Of a stretch of DNA of 49,405 bases, positions 1 through 6,977 are shown one piece after another (position 1 is the stretch's first letter; every line of letters starts with the position of its first letter). The position numbers and the translations under genes are program-made. The stretch is from a virus. Location of the stretch: the IMG/VR virus record IMGVR_UViG_3300049459_000181, positions 1-49,405 of that record; one strand, 5' to 3'. The notes beneath the pieces are model-generated. The model was given only the letters and a program-made list of their open reading frames with translations, was not told the origin of the DNA and did no database searches.

Positions 1-15
1 CGGGCCTCTTGGTTT

Positions 16-70
16 TGTGCCACATGTGGCACACTCCGGGGCCCACGGAAAACGTGCCACATGTGGCACG
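16..70. promoter_or_regulatory. Pair of identical palindromes (candidate operator)
   Basis: Two perfect 18-bp palindromes, TGTGCCACATGTGGCACA (16-33) and CGTGCCACATGTGGCACG (53-70), share the 16-bp core GTGCCACATGTGGCAC. Their centres are 37 bp apart, about 3.5 helical turns. They lie downstream of the last minus-strand gene of the window. No protein is known from the sequence to bind them; a dimeric repressor or initiator site is an inference. No other copy was noticed in the window. Confidence 0.6.
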
Positions 71-85
71 GTTTCGGGGCGGGGG

Positions 86-346
86 TCAGGCCACAGCTTC
101 CCAGTCCTCGGGGGCCTCGCCGTCGGCGGTCTCGTGGTAGTCCAACTCGTCCACGTAGCGGGCTTCCTGGAACACGGCCTGCGGTATGCGGTCCCGCCCA
201 TCGAACTCCCGCAGCTCGTGCTGTCGGCACAGCCCGATGCCCGGGTGGTCCGTGCCGAACCCGGCGGCGCGCGGGCAGTAGCTTGGGCGGTCCTTGCTCA
301 CGGGGCAGCGGGGCGTGGTGGGCTGGACGATGGGCCAGTGCTGCAT
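86..346 (-). CDS. Small Cys/His-containing hypothetical protein
   Basis: An 86-residue protein starting at ATG 346, eight bases after the stop of the 355-888 gene, so probably co-transcribed with it. Cysteines near residues 14, 24 and 41 with nearby histidines could bind a metal, but there is no clear zinc-finger spacing. The C-terminal half is acidic. Family not recognised. It is the last gene of the leftward early operon visible here, followed by the paired palindromes. Confidence 0.6.
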   Translation of the reverse strand: MQHWPIVQPTTPRCPVSKDRPSYCPRAAGFGTDHPGIGLCRQHELREFDGRDRIPQAVFQEARYVDELDYHETADGEAPEDWEAVA

Positions 347-354
347 GGTGTCCC

Positions 355-888
355 TCACTTCGACAGAGCCGGGTTGATGCGGTGGGCGGGGGCGTGCTGG
401 CGGACCAGCTGGTCGAGGATGCGCTGCTCGACCTCCAGGGCGTACGCGTCGCGCGCGGCCTGGCCGACGAGGGGCCGGTGGTCGGCGAGCCAGCGGGCGT
501 ACGCGCCCATGCACTCGATGAGGTGCCCGCCGTGTATGTCCTCGTGGAGCAGGCACGGGCGGGGTTTGGCCGCGAGCGCCCGCATCCGCGCCCTCTGCGC
601 CTCCGCGGCCACCATCGCCTGGGTGGGCGGCTTGGTCATGTGCGGGTGGGCCCACCCCTGCTGGTAGCCGCAGCCGTTGGCCGGGCAGACCCAGCCGTCG
701 GGCTCGGCCGCCAGGACGCCTTCGTTGTCGGGGTGGTGCTCGCGCCGGCCGCACGTGAAGGGGTGGAACAGCCGGGCCGTCTGGTGCCAGTTGAGGTTGG
801 CCACCTGGTCGTCGGTCCACGGCGCGGCGACGAACGTCGGGCCGGTGTGCTCCGGGTCCAGGATGGCCGGGTTGAGTGGCGCGGGCAT
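355..888 (-). CDS. Hypothetical protein with Cys motifs
   Basis: A 177-residue protein starting at ATG 888. The middle contains a C-G-R-R-E-H-H stretch and a C-P-A-N-G-C motif around residues 45-75, which look like a small zinc-binding knuckle. The C-terminal half is helical and charged. It follows the initiator-like gene in the same direction and precedes a small Cys-containing gene. Codon use is typical of the phage, with high G/C at third positions. Function unknown; a nucleic-acid-binding accessory protein of the replication region is only a guess. Confidence 0.65.
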   Translation of the reverse strand: MPAPLNPAILDPEHTGPTFVAAPWTDDQVANLNWHQTARLFHPFTCGRREHHPDNEGVLAAEPDGWVCPANGCGYQQGWAHPHMTKPPTQAMVAAEAQRARMRALAAKPRPCLLHEDIHGGHLIECMGAYARWLADHRPLVGQAARDAYALEVEQRILDQLVRQHAPAHRINPALSK

Positions 889-964
889 GGTGTCCCCCTT
901 CGGGTTTCTGGTGGGTGCGCGGGCGCGCCGGCATGGCGCCGGGGCGCTGGTGGTCGGGTGTGGG

Positions 965-2320
965 TCAGGCGGGCAGCAAGGTGCCGTAGCCGTAGGCCGC
1001 CTCGAGTTCCGTGCGGGTGTCGTAGGCGCGCAGGACGTCGGAGCCGTAGATGCGCAGGGCCTCGTCCCGCCCGAGGTGCTCGATCATGGACCGCACGAGC
1101 CCCAGGTCCGCGGCCGCGGCCTCCCGCAGCGTGCCGCGGTCCCAGTTGTCCTCGGGCACCTGGTCCACCGTCGGGATCGTCTGGCTGGGCTGCTCCGGGC
1201 CGCGCTGGCGCACGGTGGCAGCGGCAGCCGCGAACGCCTCGTTCGGGGCCGTAGCGGCGCGAGCAGCGTCCGGGTCGGGGCCGTGGTGGGCGTGGCGGGT
1301 GTCGGCCTCGTCCTTGCGGCGCAGGGCGGCAGCGATGACGCGGTGGGGGAACCGCGGCCGCCACCGCGGCGCTCCGATCTCCTGGCCGACCTTGCCCAGC
1401 CAGGCCACGATCTGGTTCTCGGTCCAGTCGAGGGCCACCAGGTCCAGCAGCACCCACGACAGCTGGTCGTGGCTGGCGCCCTGGGTCCAGTTCACGAGCG
1501 GCCGGACCGTCCTTGCCAGCTGGCGGGCACGCTCGATGCGGGGGCCGGTGATCTTGTAGCCGGTGACGGTGAGCTTCTTCTTGCGGCGGGGGGACTTGTG
1601 GGCTGTCCGGGCCTGCCCGGTAGAAGAGTCTTTACTACCCACTACTTGAACCTGACCCTCTTCCTTAACCACCCAACGGGAAGGGGTCCACGCCGCCTCG
1701 TCGCCAGACTTTTCCACAGGGGCCTTACCCGCGGTATCCACAGGGGCCTTACCTGCGGTATCCACAGGCGAGTTGGCGGGCGCCTGGGGGCGGATGACCC
1801 GGGCCTCGTAGCCGCGGCCGGCCAGGACGTTGCCCTCCGCCTCGTCGTACGCGGGGGGGATGGTGGCCGCGTACACCGTGGCGGTGCGCGCGTAGCCGCC
1901 GGCCCGCAGGGCGTTGCGCAGGGACCCGTGCTCCACCCACACCAGCCAGCCGGCGGCGCGCAGCAGCGCCACGTGCTTGGTGACCGCGGCGCGACCGAGC
2001 CCGGTCTGCTTCATGACGTCCACCAGGACGTAGCGGGCGTGCCCGGTGTCGAAGCCCATACGGGTGCGCAGGACGTCAACGATGGCCCACGTGGAGTCGG
2101 TGAAGCCCGGAATCATCCCGCGCTTGACGGCGCGCTCGAGGGCCCTGCGCCAGGCGCGCGGACCGGTGTGACGCGAGCAGGTGCGCGCGATGGTCTCGGC
2201 GGGGGCGGGTGCCCACCGCTTCCGGCGGTCGGACGTCTGTTCGATTCGCGGGGTGGATTCGGGGACGACATGGTCGGAATGGGGTGCGCGAAGCTGACAA
2301 GTGACAAGAGTGTGCTGCAT
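965..2320 (-). CDS. Winged-helix replication-initiator-like protein
   Basis: A 451-residue protein from ATG 2320. Residues about 70-160 look like a winged helix-turn-helix (T-W-A-I-V-D-V-L, then G-R-A-A-V-T-K-H, then a basic wing). The middle (about 185-260) is a low-complexity basic linker and the C-terminal third is helical. The linker repeats K-A-P-V-D-T-A-G. The DNA encoding it holds three DnaA-box-like iterons 24 bp apart. An initiator carrying its own origin is the classical lambda O arrangement. Phage replication initiator is therefore the most likely role, but it is inferred from architecture rather than a recognised family. Upstream, TTGTCA at about -35 is a possible promoter element. 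Alternative: a wHTH transcriptional regulator. Confidence 0.6.
   Translation of the reverse strand: MQHTLVTCQLRAPHSDHVVPESTPRIEQTSDRRKRWAPAPAETIARTCSRHTGPRAWRRALERAVKRGMIPGFTDSTWAIVDVLRTRMGFDTGHARYVLVDVMKQTGLGRAAVTKHVALLRAAGWLVWVEHGSLRNALRAGGYARTATVYAATIPPAYDEAEGNVLAGRGYEARVIRPQAPANSPVDTAGKAPVDTAGKAPVEKSGDEAAWTPSRWVVKEEGQVQVVGSKDSSTGQARTAHKSPRRKKKLTVTGYKITGPRIERARQLARTVRPLVNWTQGASHDQLSWVLLDLVALDWTENQIVAWLGKVGQEIGAPRWRPRFPHRVIAAALRRKDEADTRHAHHGPDPDAARAATAPNEAFAAAAATVRQRGPEQPSQTIPTVDQVPEDNWDRGTLREAAAADLGLVRSMIEHLGRDEALRIYGSDVLRAYDTRTELEAAYGYGTLLPA
1618..1766. other. Candidate replication origin with three DnaA-box-like iterons
   Basis: On the plus strand TTTTCCACA (1710-1718), GTATCCACA (1734-1742) and GTATCCACA (1758-1766) each match the DnaA box TTATCCACA at 8 of 9 positions. 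They are spaced exactly 24 bp apart inside near-perfect tandem repeats. About 30-90 bases away (1618-1680) the DNA is markedly richer in A/T than its surroundings, suitable as an unwinding element. All of this lies inside the initiator-like gene. Origin function is inferred. Confidence 0.55.
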
Positions 2321-2536
2321 ACTCGTTCTCGACTAGAGGCACACCAAGGCCCTCTGACAAAGGGACTTGGAGACTGGCAACTGGGGCCCGGCTGACTGCC
2401 GGGTTCTTCGCCGGGGCTCGGGGTGACTCCCGATCTCGGCGGTGGCGTGAGGCTGGCTAGGTCAGGTGGTGACACACCAGACGGCCAGCGGGGCGGTAAG
2501 AGGCTCCTGACAAGAGCCGGGGCCGCCCCCTATTGA

Positions 2537-2725
2537 TCAACTTCCTTCCATCACCCTCCTTAGGGGTGCCGTAGTTGCCCGGCGGCCGGCGGCCGTCGGA
2601 AGTTCAACGCGTGTGACCCGGGTGCAGACATGCGAGAGCCCGCTCCTCGACGACGGTGTGACCTTCACGTCGGAGTAGCGGGCCGGGGTGTGCACGTTGG
2701 CGGGTACGCCAGTAACATCGGTCAT
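2537..2725 (-). CDS. Possible small hypothetical protein
   Basis: A 62-residue reading frame from ATG 2725, with a GAGGA sequence nine bases upstream. Third positions are fairly G/C-rich. A longer frame (2604-2822, TTG start) overlaps it in another register, and the choice between them is not secure. No recognised domain. The rest of 2321-3045 holds no convincing gene. It contains the initiator promoter region, possible promoter hexamers near 2925, and the 3003-3034 terminator. Confidence 0.3.
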   Translation of the reverse strand: MTDVTGVPANVHTPARYSDVKVTPSSRSGLSHVCTRVTRVELPTAAGRRATTAPLRRVMEGS

Positions 2726-3002
2726 GCGGCACCGTCCTCGTAGTAGGTGTCCGTCGGCGGAAGGCTTGCTCAAGGCGCTTCCGCACCCAACTGGGGTCCG
2801 TCTCCCGCTGGTGGTTGCTCAAGCCACCTGGGAGGGTCGGGCCCCAGTTCGTTTTCAGGTCTAGGGGTGGTCGGCGGGTCTGGAGTCTGGAAGATCCGGC
2901 ACCGCTGACGCGCGCCTAGCGTACAACTTCCTCGCGGCAAAAGCTCCCGCCTCCTGACGCCAAGTTTCGGCAGGTCGCACGCGTGTGACACACCCTCATA
3001 GA

Positions 3003-3034
3003 GCAGGGCCCGCACCACCCGGTGCGGGCCCTGC
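3003..3034 (-). terminator. Intrinsic terminator
   Basis: A perfect 14-bp stem (GCAGGGCCCGCACC with its complement, 4-base loop) begins 12 bases after the stop of the 3046-3303 gene. On the minus strand it is followed by TCTATG. It is a very strong hairpin with a weak U-tract, as is common in high-GC phages. Confidence 0.75.
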
Positions 3035-3045
3035 TGTGGTATGGG

Positions 3046-3303
3046 TCAGGCCGCGGGGGCGTCGACCTTCACGAAGCGGCCGTACCTGAAACCGCCCGTC
3101 TCCGTCTTCACCTCGGTGGCGTAGTGCCCGTAGACGGCGTGCTTCAGCTCGATGTGCCGGCCGCCGGTCGACGCCACGAGCCACACGTTCCCGAACGCGC
3201 CCTTCACGTACTCACCGGCCTGGGGGACGTACTCGGGGAAGCACCGCTCACACTCGAGGTCCAGGCACGTGTCGTAGTCGTGGGCGGCGGTGTTCTCGGC
3301 CAT
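3046..3303 (-). CDS. Small hypothetical protein
   Basis: An 85-residue protein from ATG 3303. The N-terminus has C-L-D-L-E-C-E-R-C (about residues 13-21), a likely metal knuckle. It continues with a beta-rich segment (E-Y-V-K-G-A-F-G-N-V-W-L-V) resembling small SH3-like folds. It is transcribed alone between the 3415-3450 hairpin and the 3003-3034 terminator. A TAGCTA motif occurs twice upstream (about 3347 and 3372), which may belong to its promoter. Family not recognised. Confidence 0.6.
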   Translation of the reverse strand: MAENTAAHDYDTCLDLECERCFPEYVPQAGEYVKGAFGNVWLVASTGGRHIELKHAVYGHYATEVKTETGGFRYGRFVKVDAPAA

Positions 3304-3392
3304 AGGGTGCTCCTGGTGTCCCGCCGGGGCTCTCCCGCCCCGCGCTGTAGCTACACACTCACACCACTGCGTAGCTATGTCTCCCCGTGGGC

Positions 3393-3427
3393 CCGATGAA
3401 CTGTCTAAGTAATAGGGGGGTCCAGAC
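3393..3427. repeat. 35-bp long-range inverted repeat, copy A
   Basis: This copy contains CTGTCTAAGTAATAGGGGGG. The reverse complement occurs at 22466-22500 with 33 of 35 positions identical, including a perfect 22-bp core. It lies in the gap between two minus-strand genes and overlaps a hairpin on one side. Function unknown. Confidence 0.85.
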
Positions 3428-3450
3428 CGCCGAGGCGGCCAGGACCCCCC
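3415..3450 (-). terminator. Terminator-like hairpin
   Basis: GGGGGGTCC pairs with GGACCCCCC, and the inner GACCGCC/GGCGGCC arms extend the stem with two mismatches. On the minus strand it follows the stop of the peptidase-like gene at 3476 and is followed by TATTACTTA, a moderately A/T-rich release tract. That tract is itself part of the long-range inverted repeat. Confidence 0.6.
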
Positions 3451-3475
3451 GAAACAGGCAGCTACGGGGAAGGGA

Positions 3476-4102
3476 TTACGACTTGCCGTCTCGCCGATGC
3501 CTGCGGCCCGTCACAGCGATCCCGATGTCGCCACCGGCGGCGACAGAACGCGCTCCCCATGCCGTGACCGTGAGTCCCCTCGGAACGGCCAGCAGGTGGT
3601 ACAGGTCCATGGGAGTCACGTACCCATCCCACCGCCCGTCACCGAACAGCTGGATCCCTGCGTCCGTGTACGCGCGGTCGACCAACTGCGAGCAGATCAT
3701 GTGCCCGGTCGACTCGACGTAGTGGCGCAGGCCCGGCACCGGCAGGTGGAACCGGTGCGTGGCAAGCGCCCCGTAGTCCACGAACGAGTACGGGACGTCA
3801 AGGTACTTGAGGGCGCAATCCCCGATGGCCTTCAGCTGGGCGGCCGTGAGGCCCACCGGCGACACGTACAGCACCTTGCGGTCGTCGTACACCGACAGCG
3901 GGCGGACGATGGCGCCGCCGGGCATGGCCTCGATGAGGCGGAGCTCGCCACCGGGGTACTCCGCGGGCAGCACGATGAACGCGTGCTGGTAGTCGCCGAA
4001 CCCGTCGCCGTTGAGCCACTGCCCGAACTCGATCAGCTTGCCGACGGGGCCGGTGATGCTCGTCAGGCCGATGTAGCCGGGCTGCGGGGTCTCGCGTATC
4101 AC
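3476..4102 (-). CDS. Permuted NlpC/P60-like (YiiX-type) cysteine peptidase/amidase
   Basis: A 208-residue protein from GTG 4102, overlapping the upstream stop (GTGA) with GGAG seven bases before. The order of motifs fits circularly permuted papain-fold (YaeF/YiiX, C92-like) enzymes. A histidine sits in Y-Q-H-A-F-I-V-L near residue 40. The Cys follows later, in H-M-I-C-S-Q-L-V near residue 136, after D-V-P-Y-S-F. Such enzymes cleave amide or ester bonds in peptidoglycan or lipids. It sits in the early region, far from the lysis genes, so a role other than lysis (host-wall modification, entry exclusion) is possible. The fold assignment is from motif order only. Confidence 0.55.
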   Translation of the reverse strand: MIRETPQPGYIGLTSITGPVGKLIEFGQWLNGDGFGDYQHAFIVLPAEYPGGELRLIEAMPGGAIVRPLSVYDDRKVLYVSPVGLTAAQLKAIGDCALKYLDVPYSFVDYGALATHRFHLPVPGLRHYVESTGHMICSQLVDRAYTDAGIQLFGDGRWDGYVTPMDLYHLLAVPRGLTVTAWGARSVAAGGDIGIAVTGRRHRRDGKS

Positions 4103-4356
4103 TTCAGGTCTCCGATTCCCATCAGGGGCGTGCAGTTCATGACCATGCGCTGGAGCCACGTCACGGTGAGGATTTCGGCGGCCGAGGGAGACCAGCCGCG
4201 GGCGAGGAGGTCGGCGCGCATGCCGTCCGCCGCGTCGAAGGCAGGGGTCAGGGACTCCCGGAGCGACAACATGCCGTTGGAGAGGTCACTGCGGGCCTTT
4301 TCCATCTCGTCGAGGTCAGGGAGCGGTGGCTCCTCGGCGGGCGTACGGAAGAACAC
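4099..4356 (-). CDS. Small hypothetical protein
   Basis: An 85-residue helical protein. GTG 4356 was chosen because AGGAGG lies four bases upstream. Its end is G-I-G-D-L-K, and the last codons carry the Shine-Dalgarno sequence for the next gene (GGAGACCTGAAGTGA). The same 15-base junction recurs at 6627-6641. No recognised domain. It is translationally coupled to the YiiX-like gene, so the two may act together. Confidence 0.6.
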   Translation of the reverse strand: MFFRTPAEEPPLPDLDEMEKARSDLSNGMLSLRESLTPAFDAADGMRADLLARGWSPSAAEILTVTWLQRMVMNCTPLMGIGDLK

Positions 4357-4364
4357 GAGGCCTC

Positions 4365-5093
4365 CTAGGCGGCGGGCATGGTGAACGGGAGGGTGATGAG
4401 GCCGGCCGCGGCGCCCAGCTGGTCCCACTCGGTGGGCCCGTACGCGCGGCGGCAGGTGTCGCAGCGGATGACCTTCTTGCGCGGGTCGTAGGTGAGCTGC
4501 CCGCCGCACTTCGGCGCCTCGGTGTCCTCGGTGTGACCGCGGGCCGGCATCGGGCAGCCGGGCTTCAACTCCTCACGCCGGCGCCGGTCCCCGGAGACGA
4601 GGCCGCGCATCTCCCCCAGGAGCTTGCGCAGCGCGCGGTCGAGGTCGTCGACGTCCGGGTAGGCGTGGCACGCCCAGTGCAGGTTCACCCGCAGCCAGGC
4701 CAGCACGCCCTTGAGGGTGTGGTCCTGGCCGCCGCGCTGCGGGGTGAGGGGGCAGTGGCGGGTCTTGCGCAACTCGCGGCGCCAGGCGTCCTCTTCCACG
4801 AGCAGCGGGTCGGTGACACCGCCGCCGAGGAGGGAGAGGGCCGCGAGGTTGCACGGGGCCTGCGAGCCGCTCGGGCCGGGTGCGCGAGGGGCGTCGCTGG
4901 CCTCGCCGCCGCCGGTGCCCTTGACGAGCAGCCCGGGCAGCAGTCGCCAGAGCTCGGCGACCTCGTCCAGTTGGCCTTCCAGCCGCTCCTCGCACGGCCG
5001 GCACACCAGGCGGCCGTGCCGTACCTCCAGGGGGAGCATGCGGCGCGGGCAGCACTGGCACACGGGGAACTGCGGCGTCTCGGGGGTGTTCAC
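4365..5093 (-). CDS. Double zinc-ribbon hypothetical protein
   Basis: A 242-residue protein from GTG 5093, overlapping the upstream gene by GTGA. The N-terminus carries C-Q-C-C ... C-R-P-C (about 12-33), and the C-terminus carries C-G-G ... C-D-T-C (about 205-225). These are two probable zinc ribbons. The middle is helical (W-L-R-V-N-L-H-W-A-C-H-A-Y-P-D-V-D-D). Proteins of this layout are common in Streptomyces phages without assigned function. Nucleic-acid binding in early transcription or replication is likely but unproven. Confidence 0.6.
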   Translation of the reverse strand: MNTPETPQFPVCQCCPRRMLPLEVRHGRLVCRPCEERLEGQLDEVAELWRLLPGLLVKGTGGGEASDAPRAPGPSGSQAPCNLAALSLLGGGVTDPLLVEEDAWRRELRKTRHCPLTPQRGGQDHTLKGVLAWLRVNLHWACHAYPDVDDLDRALRKLLGEMRGLVSGDRRRREELKPGCPMPARGHTEDTEAPKCGGQLTYDPRKKVIRCDTCRRAYGPTEWDQLGAAAGLITLPFTMPAA

Positions 5094-5431
5094 GCCAGGG
5101 CCCTCCTCGCCGGTGCGGAGGACCGGTAGCGGGTCCGCCAGTTGTCGATGCTCATCTCCATGGGGGCCGCCTGGTCGGGCGGCCAGATCACCCAGCAGCC
5201 GGCCTGTACGACCAGGGCGGCGATGGTGGCCAGCGCCGGGGCGACGTCGGCGTGGTCGGCGCGCACACGGCCCCAGCGGACGCGGGGCACGGTCAGCAGG
5301 GTCCACACCCCGTACTCGGTGCCCGGCTGCCACCGGCGGCCGTAGGCGGCCTCGCTGATGTCCTGCATGGCCTCGTACAAGACGGCGGCCGCCCCAGTGA
5401 GCTGGGGCGGCCGGTGGGTTGACTTCACCAC
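5090..5431 (-). CDS. Hypothetical protein
   Basis: A 113-residue protein starting at GTG 5431 (or the adjacent GTG 5428), with GGAGG seven bases upstream. The sequence is helix-rich with a hydrophobic stretch (A-L-V-V-Q-A-G-C-W-V-I-W). It is coupled to the zinc-ribbon gene by a GTGA overlap. No recognised family. Confidence 0.55.
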   Translation of the reverse strand: MVKSTHRPPQLTGAAAVLYEAMQDISEAAYGRRWQPGTEYGVWTLLTVPRVRWGRVRADHADVAPALATIAALVVQAGCWVIWPPDQAAPMEMSIDNWRTRYRSSAPARRALA

Positions 5432-5444
5432 GGGGGTCCTCCGT

Positions 5445-5843
5445 TCAGGCGCTGTCGGCCAGGGGTGGGGTGTCGTCGGCGAGCAGGTCGTAGACGCTCA
5501 CGCGGACGGGGGCGGGCAGGGCCTGGACGGGGGCCGGCTGCATGTCGCGGCGCCGGGCGCGGGCCTCGGTCGCCGCGGCGGTGCACTCCGGGGTGCGGCA
5601 GCGGTTGTTGACGTAGCAGGACTCGGACGGCTCGTGCCGCTTCCGCTTGTCCCGGAGGGCCGCGGCGCGGGCGCGCTGCATGGCCCGGCCCACCGCCTGG
5701 TCGCGGGCGGCGAGGTTGTAGAGGGTGGCCCGGGCAACGCCGAGCCGGGCGGCCGTGGCGGGCATGGACAGGCCGGACCGCAGCAGGGAGAGGAGTTCGT
5801 CGTACCGGTCTGGCTCGATCTTCGGGGGCTGGCCACGGCTCAC
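5445..5843 (-). CDS. Helix-turn-helix DNA-binding protein
   Basis: A 132-residue protein from GTG 5843. The segment S-M-P-A-T-A-A-R-L-G-V-A-R-A-T-L-Y-N-L (about 26-44) is a standard helix-turn-helix of the transposase/terminase-small-subunit type. It is followed by a basic region and a short C-x(5)-C-x(4)-C segment. It is coupled at both ends to small genes in the leftward operon. Role unknown; a small DNA-binding regulator is most likely. A TerS-like function cannot be excluded, but no large subunit is near. Confidence 0.6.
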   Translation of the reverse strand: MSRGQPPKIEPDRYDELLSLLRSGLSMPATAARLGVARATLYNLAARDQAVGRAMQRARAAALRDKRKRHEPSESCYVNNRCRTPECTAAATEARARRRDMQPAPVQALPAPVRVSVYDLLADDTPPLADSA

Positions 5844-6085
5844 TGTTCGGTCTCCTGACTGCCCAGGATCTGCAGGGCGTTGTCGACGACGGCGGACGCA
5901 GCGTTCAGGACGCGCTCGTCGGCCAGGCCGCGGCGCAGCTGCGCCACCTCGACGTGGGCACTGTGGGCGTCACGCGCCCGCTGGTCGTGTTCGGCGGCCA
6001 GCAACCGCACCATGCGGCGCCGGACCCACCAGGCGGGCCCCAGGCCGGCCAGGCAGGCGCCGGCCGCGATACCCAGACACCACAT
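5840..6085 (-). CDS. Small membrane protein with coiled coil
   Basis: An 81-residue protein from ATG 6085. The first 20 residues (W-C-L-G-I-A-A-G-A-C-L-A-G-L-G) form one membrane segment, followed by a basic stop and a charged helical, probably coiled-coil, tail. It overlaps the next gene by GTGA. It resembles, in layout only, many small phage membrane proteins of unknown role. Confidence 0.55.
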   Translation of the reverse strand: MWCLGIAAGACLAGLGPAWWVRRRMVRLLAAEHDQRARDAHSAHVEVAQLRRGLADERVLNAASAVVDNALQILGSQETEQ

Positions 6086-6100
6086 GCGGGCTCCTTCGGT

Positions 6101-6295
6101 TCAGGGGGTGTTGCGCCAGGCGGCGTAAACGATCTGCTCGGCGAGCTGCACCACCCGCTCGTCACCGAGGTGTTCGGCCGGCATGGTGCGGGCCCGCTCC
6201 ATCCGCCACCGCGGTGAGCGGGCGTGGCGGCGCAGGAACCAGCCGAGGGCGGCGAGCCACCCGAACCCGGCGGCCATCGCGCCGGCGGTGTTCAT
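6101..6295 (-). CDS. Small membrane-associated protein
   Basis: A 64-residue protein from ATG 6295, overlapping the upstream stop (ATGA). Residues 3-22 (A-G-A-M-A-A-G-F-G-W-L-A-A-L-G-W-F-L) are hydrophobic, followed by basic and acidic helices. The layout mirrors the neighbouring 5840-6085 gene. A pair of interacting small membrane proteins is possible. Function unknown. Confidence 0.5.
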   Translation of the reverse strand: MNTAGAMAAGFGWLAALGWFLRRHARSPRWRMERARTMPAEHLGDERVVQLAEQIVYAAWRNTP

Positions 6296-6630
6296 GCCGC
6301 CTCGTCGGCCGGCGGCACCCACCGGTACACCGAGATGCCGTGTCCCTTCGTGGCCGGGGACGTCGACGGCACCCGCCGGCCGGTGTTGACCAGGGGGCCG
6401 CGCTGGTGGGTAAGGCTGTTGAAGGCGGGCCCGATCAGCCAGTGCAGGTGGTCCTCCAGCACGAGCCGTATGTCGTTGGCGGACACCTCGCCGCGCTCCC
6501 TGGCGGCGGCGAGGATGACGTCCTTGACCCGGTCGACGTTCCACGGCCACGTGGAGGCGAGCAGGTCGTCGAGGGTGTGGTCGCGGACGGCGGCCGCCGC
6601 CCGCTCCTGCATGGTCTGTCCCTGGCTCAC
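6292..6630 (-). CDS. Hypothetical winged-helix-like protein
   Basis: A 112-residue protein. GTG 6630 was chosen for its GTGA overlap with the WhiB gene and the GGAG seven bases upstream. The middle (V-S-A-N-D-I-R-L-V-L-E-D, then I-G-P-A-F-N-S-L, then a wing ending in Y-R-W-V-P) reads like a small winged helix. It ends in the coupled small membrane gene. A DNA-binding role is inferred, not established. Confidence 0.55.
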   Translation of the reverse strand: MSQGQTMQERAAAAVRDHTLDDLLASTWPWNVDRVKDVILAAARERGEVSANDIRLVLEDHLHWLIGPAFNSLTHQRGPLVNTGRRVPSTSPATKGHGISVYRWVPPADEAA

Positions 6631-6977
6631 TTCAGGTCTCCCAGCTTGTTCGACCGGCGCTTCATCACGCGCCGCTCGTCCTCCGTCAGGCCGCCCCACA
6701 CCCCCCAGTCCTGGGCCGTGTCGATGGCCCACTTGAGGCAGTCGAGGCGGACCGGGCAGCCCGCGCAGACCTTCTTGGCCTCGTGAGCCTGCGCGATGGC
6801 GGCCGGGCTCGTGCCGACCGGGAAGAACAGGTCTGTCTCCTCACCGGCGCATGCGGCCTGGTGCCGCCACTCGTCCTCTTCCGGCAGGGCCGTCGCAGAA
6901 AGCGAAGGGAGCCGGACAGGTTCCTGTCCGGCTCCCCACCTCGACGGCCAGCGGGACTCATCCCCTGGCGCGCTCAC
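6627..6977 (-). CDS. WhiB-family iron-sulfur transcription regulator
   Basis: A 116-residue protein. The Wbl signature is complete: Cys near residue 43, then C-A-G-C and a fourth Cys in R-L-D-C-L-K-W (an Fe-S ligand set). These are followed by G-V-W-G-G-L-T and E-R-R. WhiB proteins bind the principal sigma factor and change promoter choice. Phage copies are known to interfere with host Wbl control, so early regulation is likely. The only in-frame start is GTG 6977, giving about 35 extra N-terminal residues. That extension contains a 14-bp perfect inverted repeat followed by a T-rich stretch on the minus strand. It follows the Sak4-like gene directly. Confidence 0.9.
   Translation of the reverse strand: MSAPGDESRWPSRWGAGQEPVRLPSLSATALPEEDEWRHQAACAGEETDLFFPVGTSPAAIAQAHEAKKVCAGCPVRLDCLKWAIDTAQDWGVWGGLTEDERRVMKRRSNKLGDLK
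6907..6936 (-). terminator. Terminator-like hairpin inside the WhiB coding region
   Basis: GGGAGCCGGACAGG and its exact complement flank two bases. On the minus strand TTCGCTTTCT follows. The hairpin lies 41-71 bases after the WhiB start codon, where it could act as an attenuator or as the terminator of the upstream Sak4-like gene. Confidence 0.6.

Noticed and set aside
2604-2822. 72-codon TTG-start frame overlapping 2537-2725
   Set aside because: Third-position bias falls off halfway and the start is weak. At most one of the two frames is real, so only the ATG-started one is listed, at low confidence.
3387-3722. Short peptide M-N-C-L-S-N-R-G-V encoded in both copies of the 35-bp repeat
   Set aside because: The two differences between the copies change amino acids, and the frames diverge at once outside the repeat. 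The DNA, not a peptide, is conserved.
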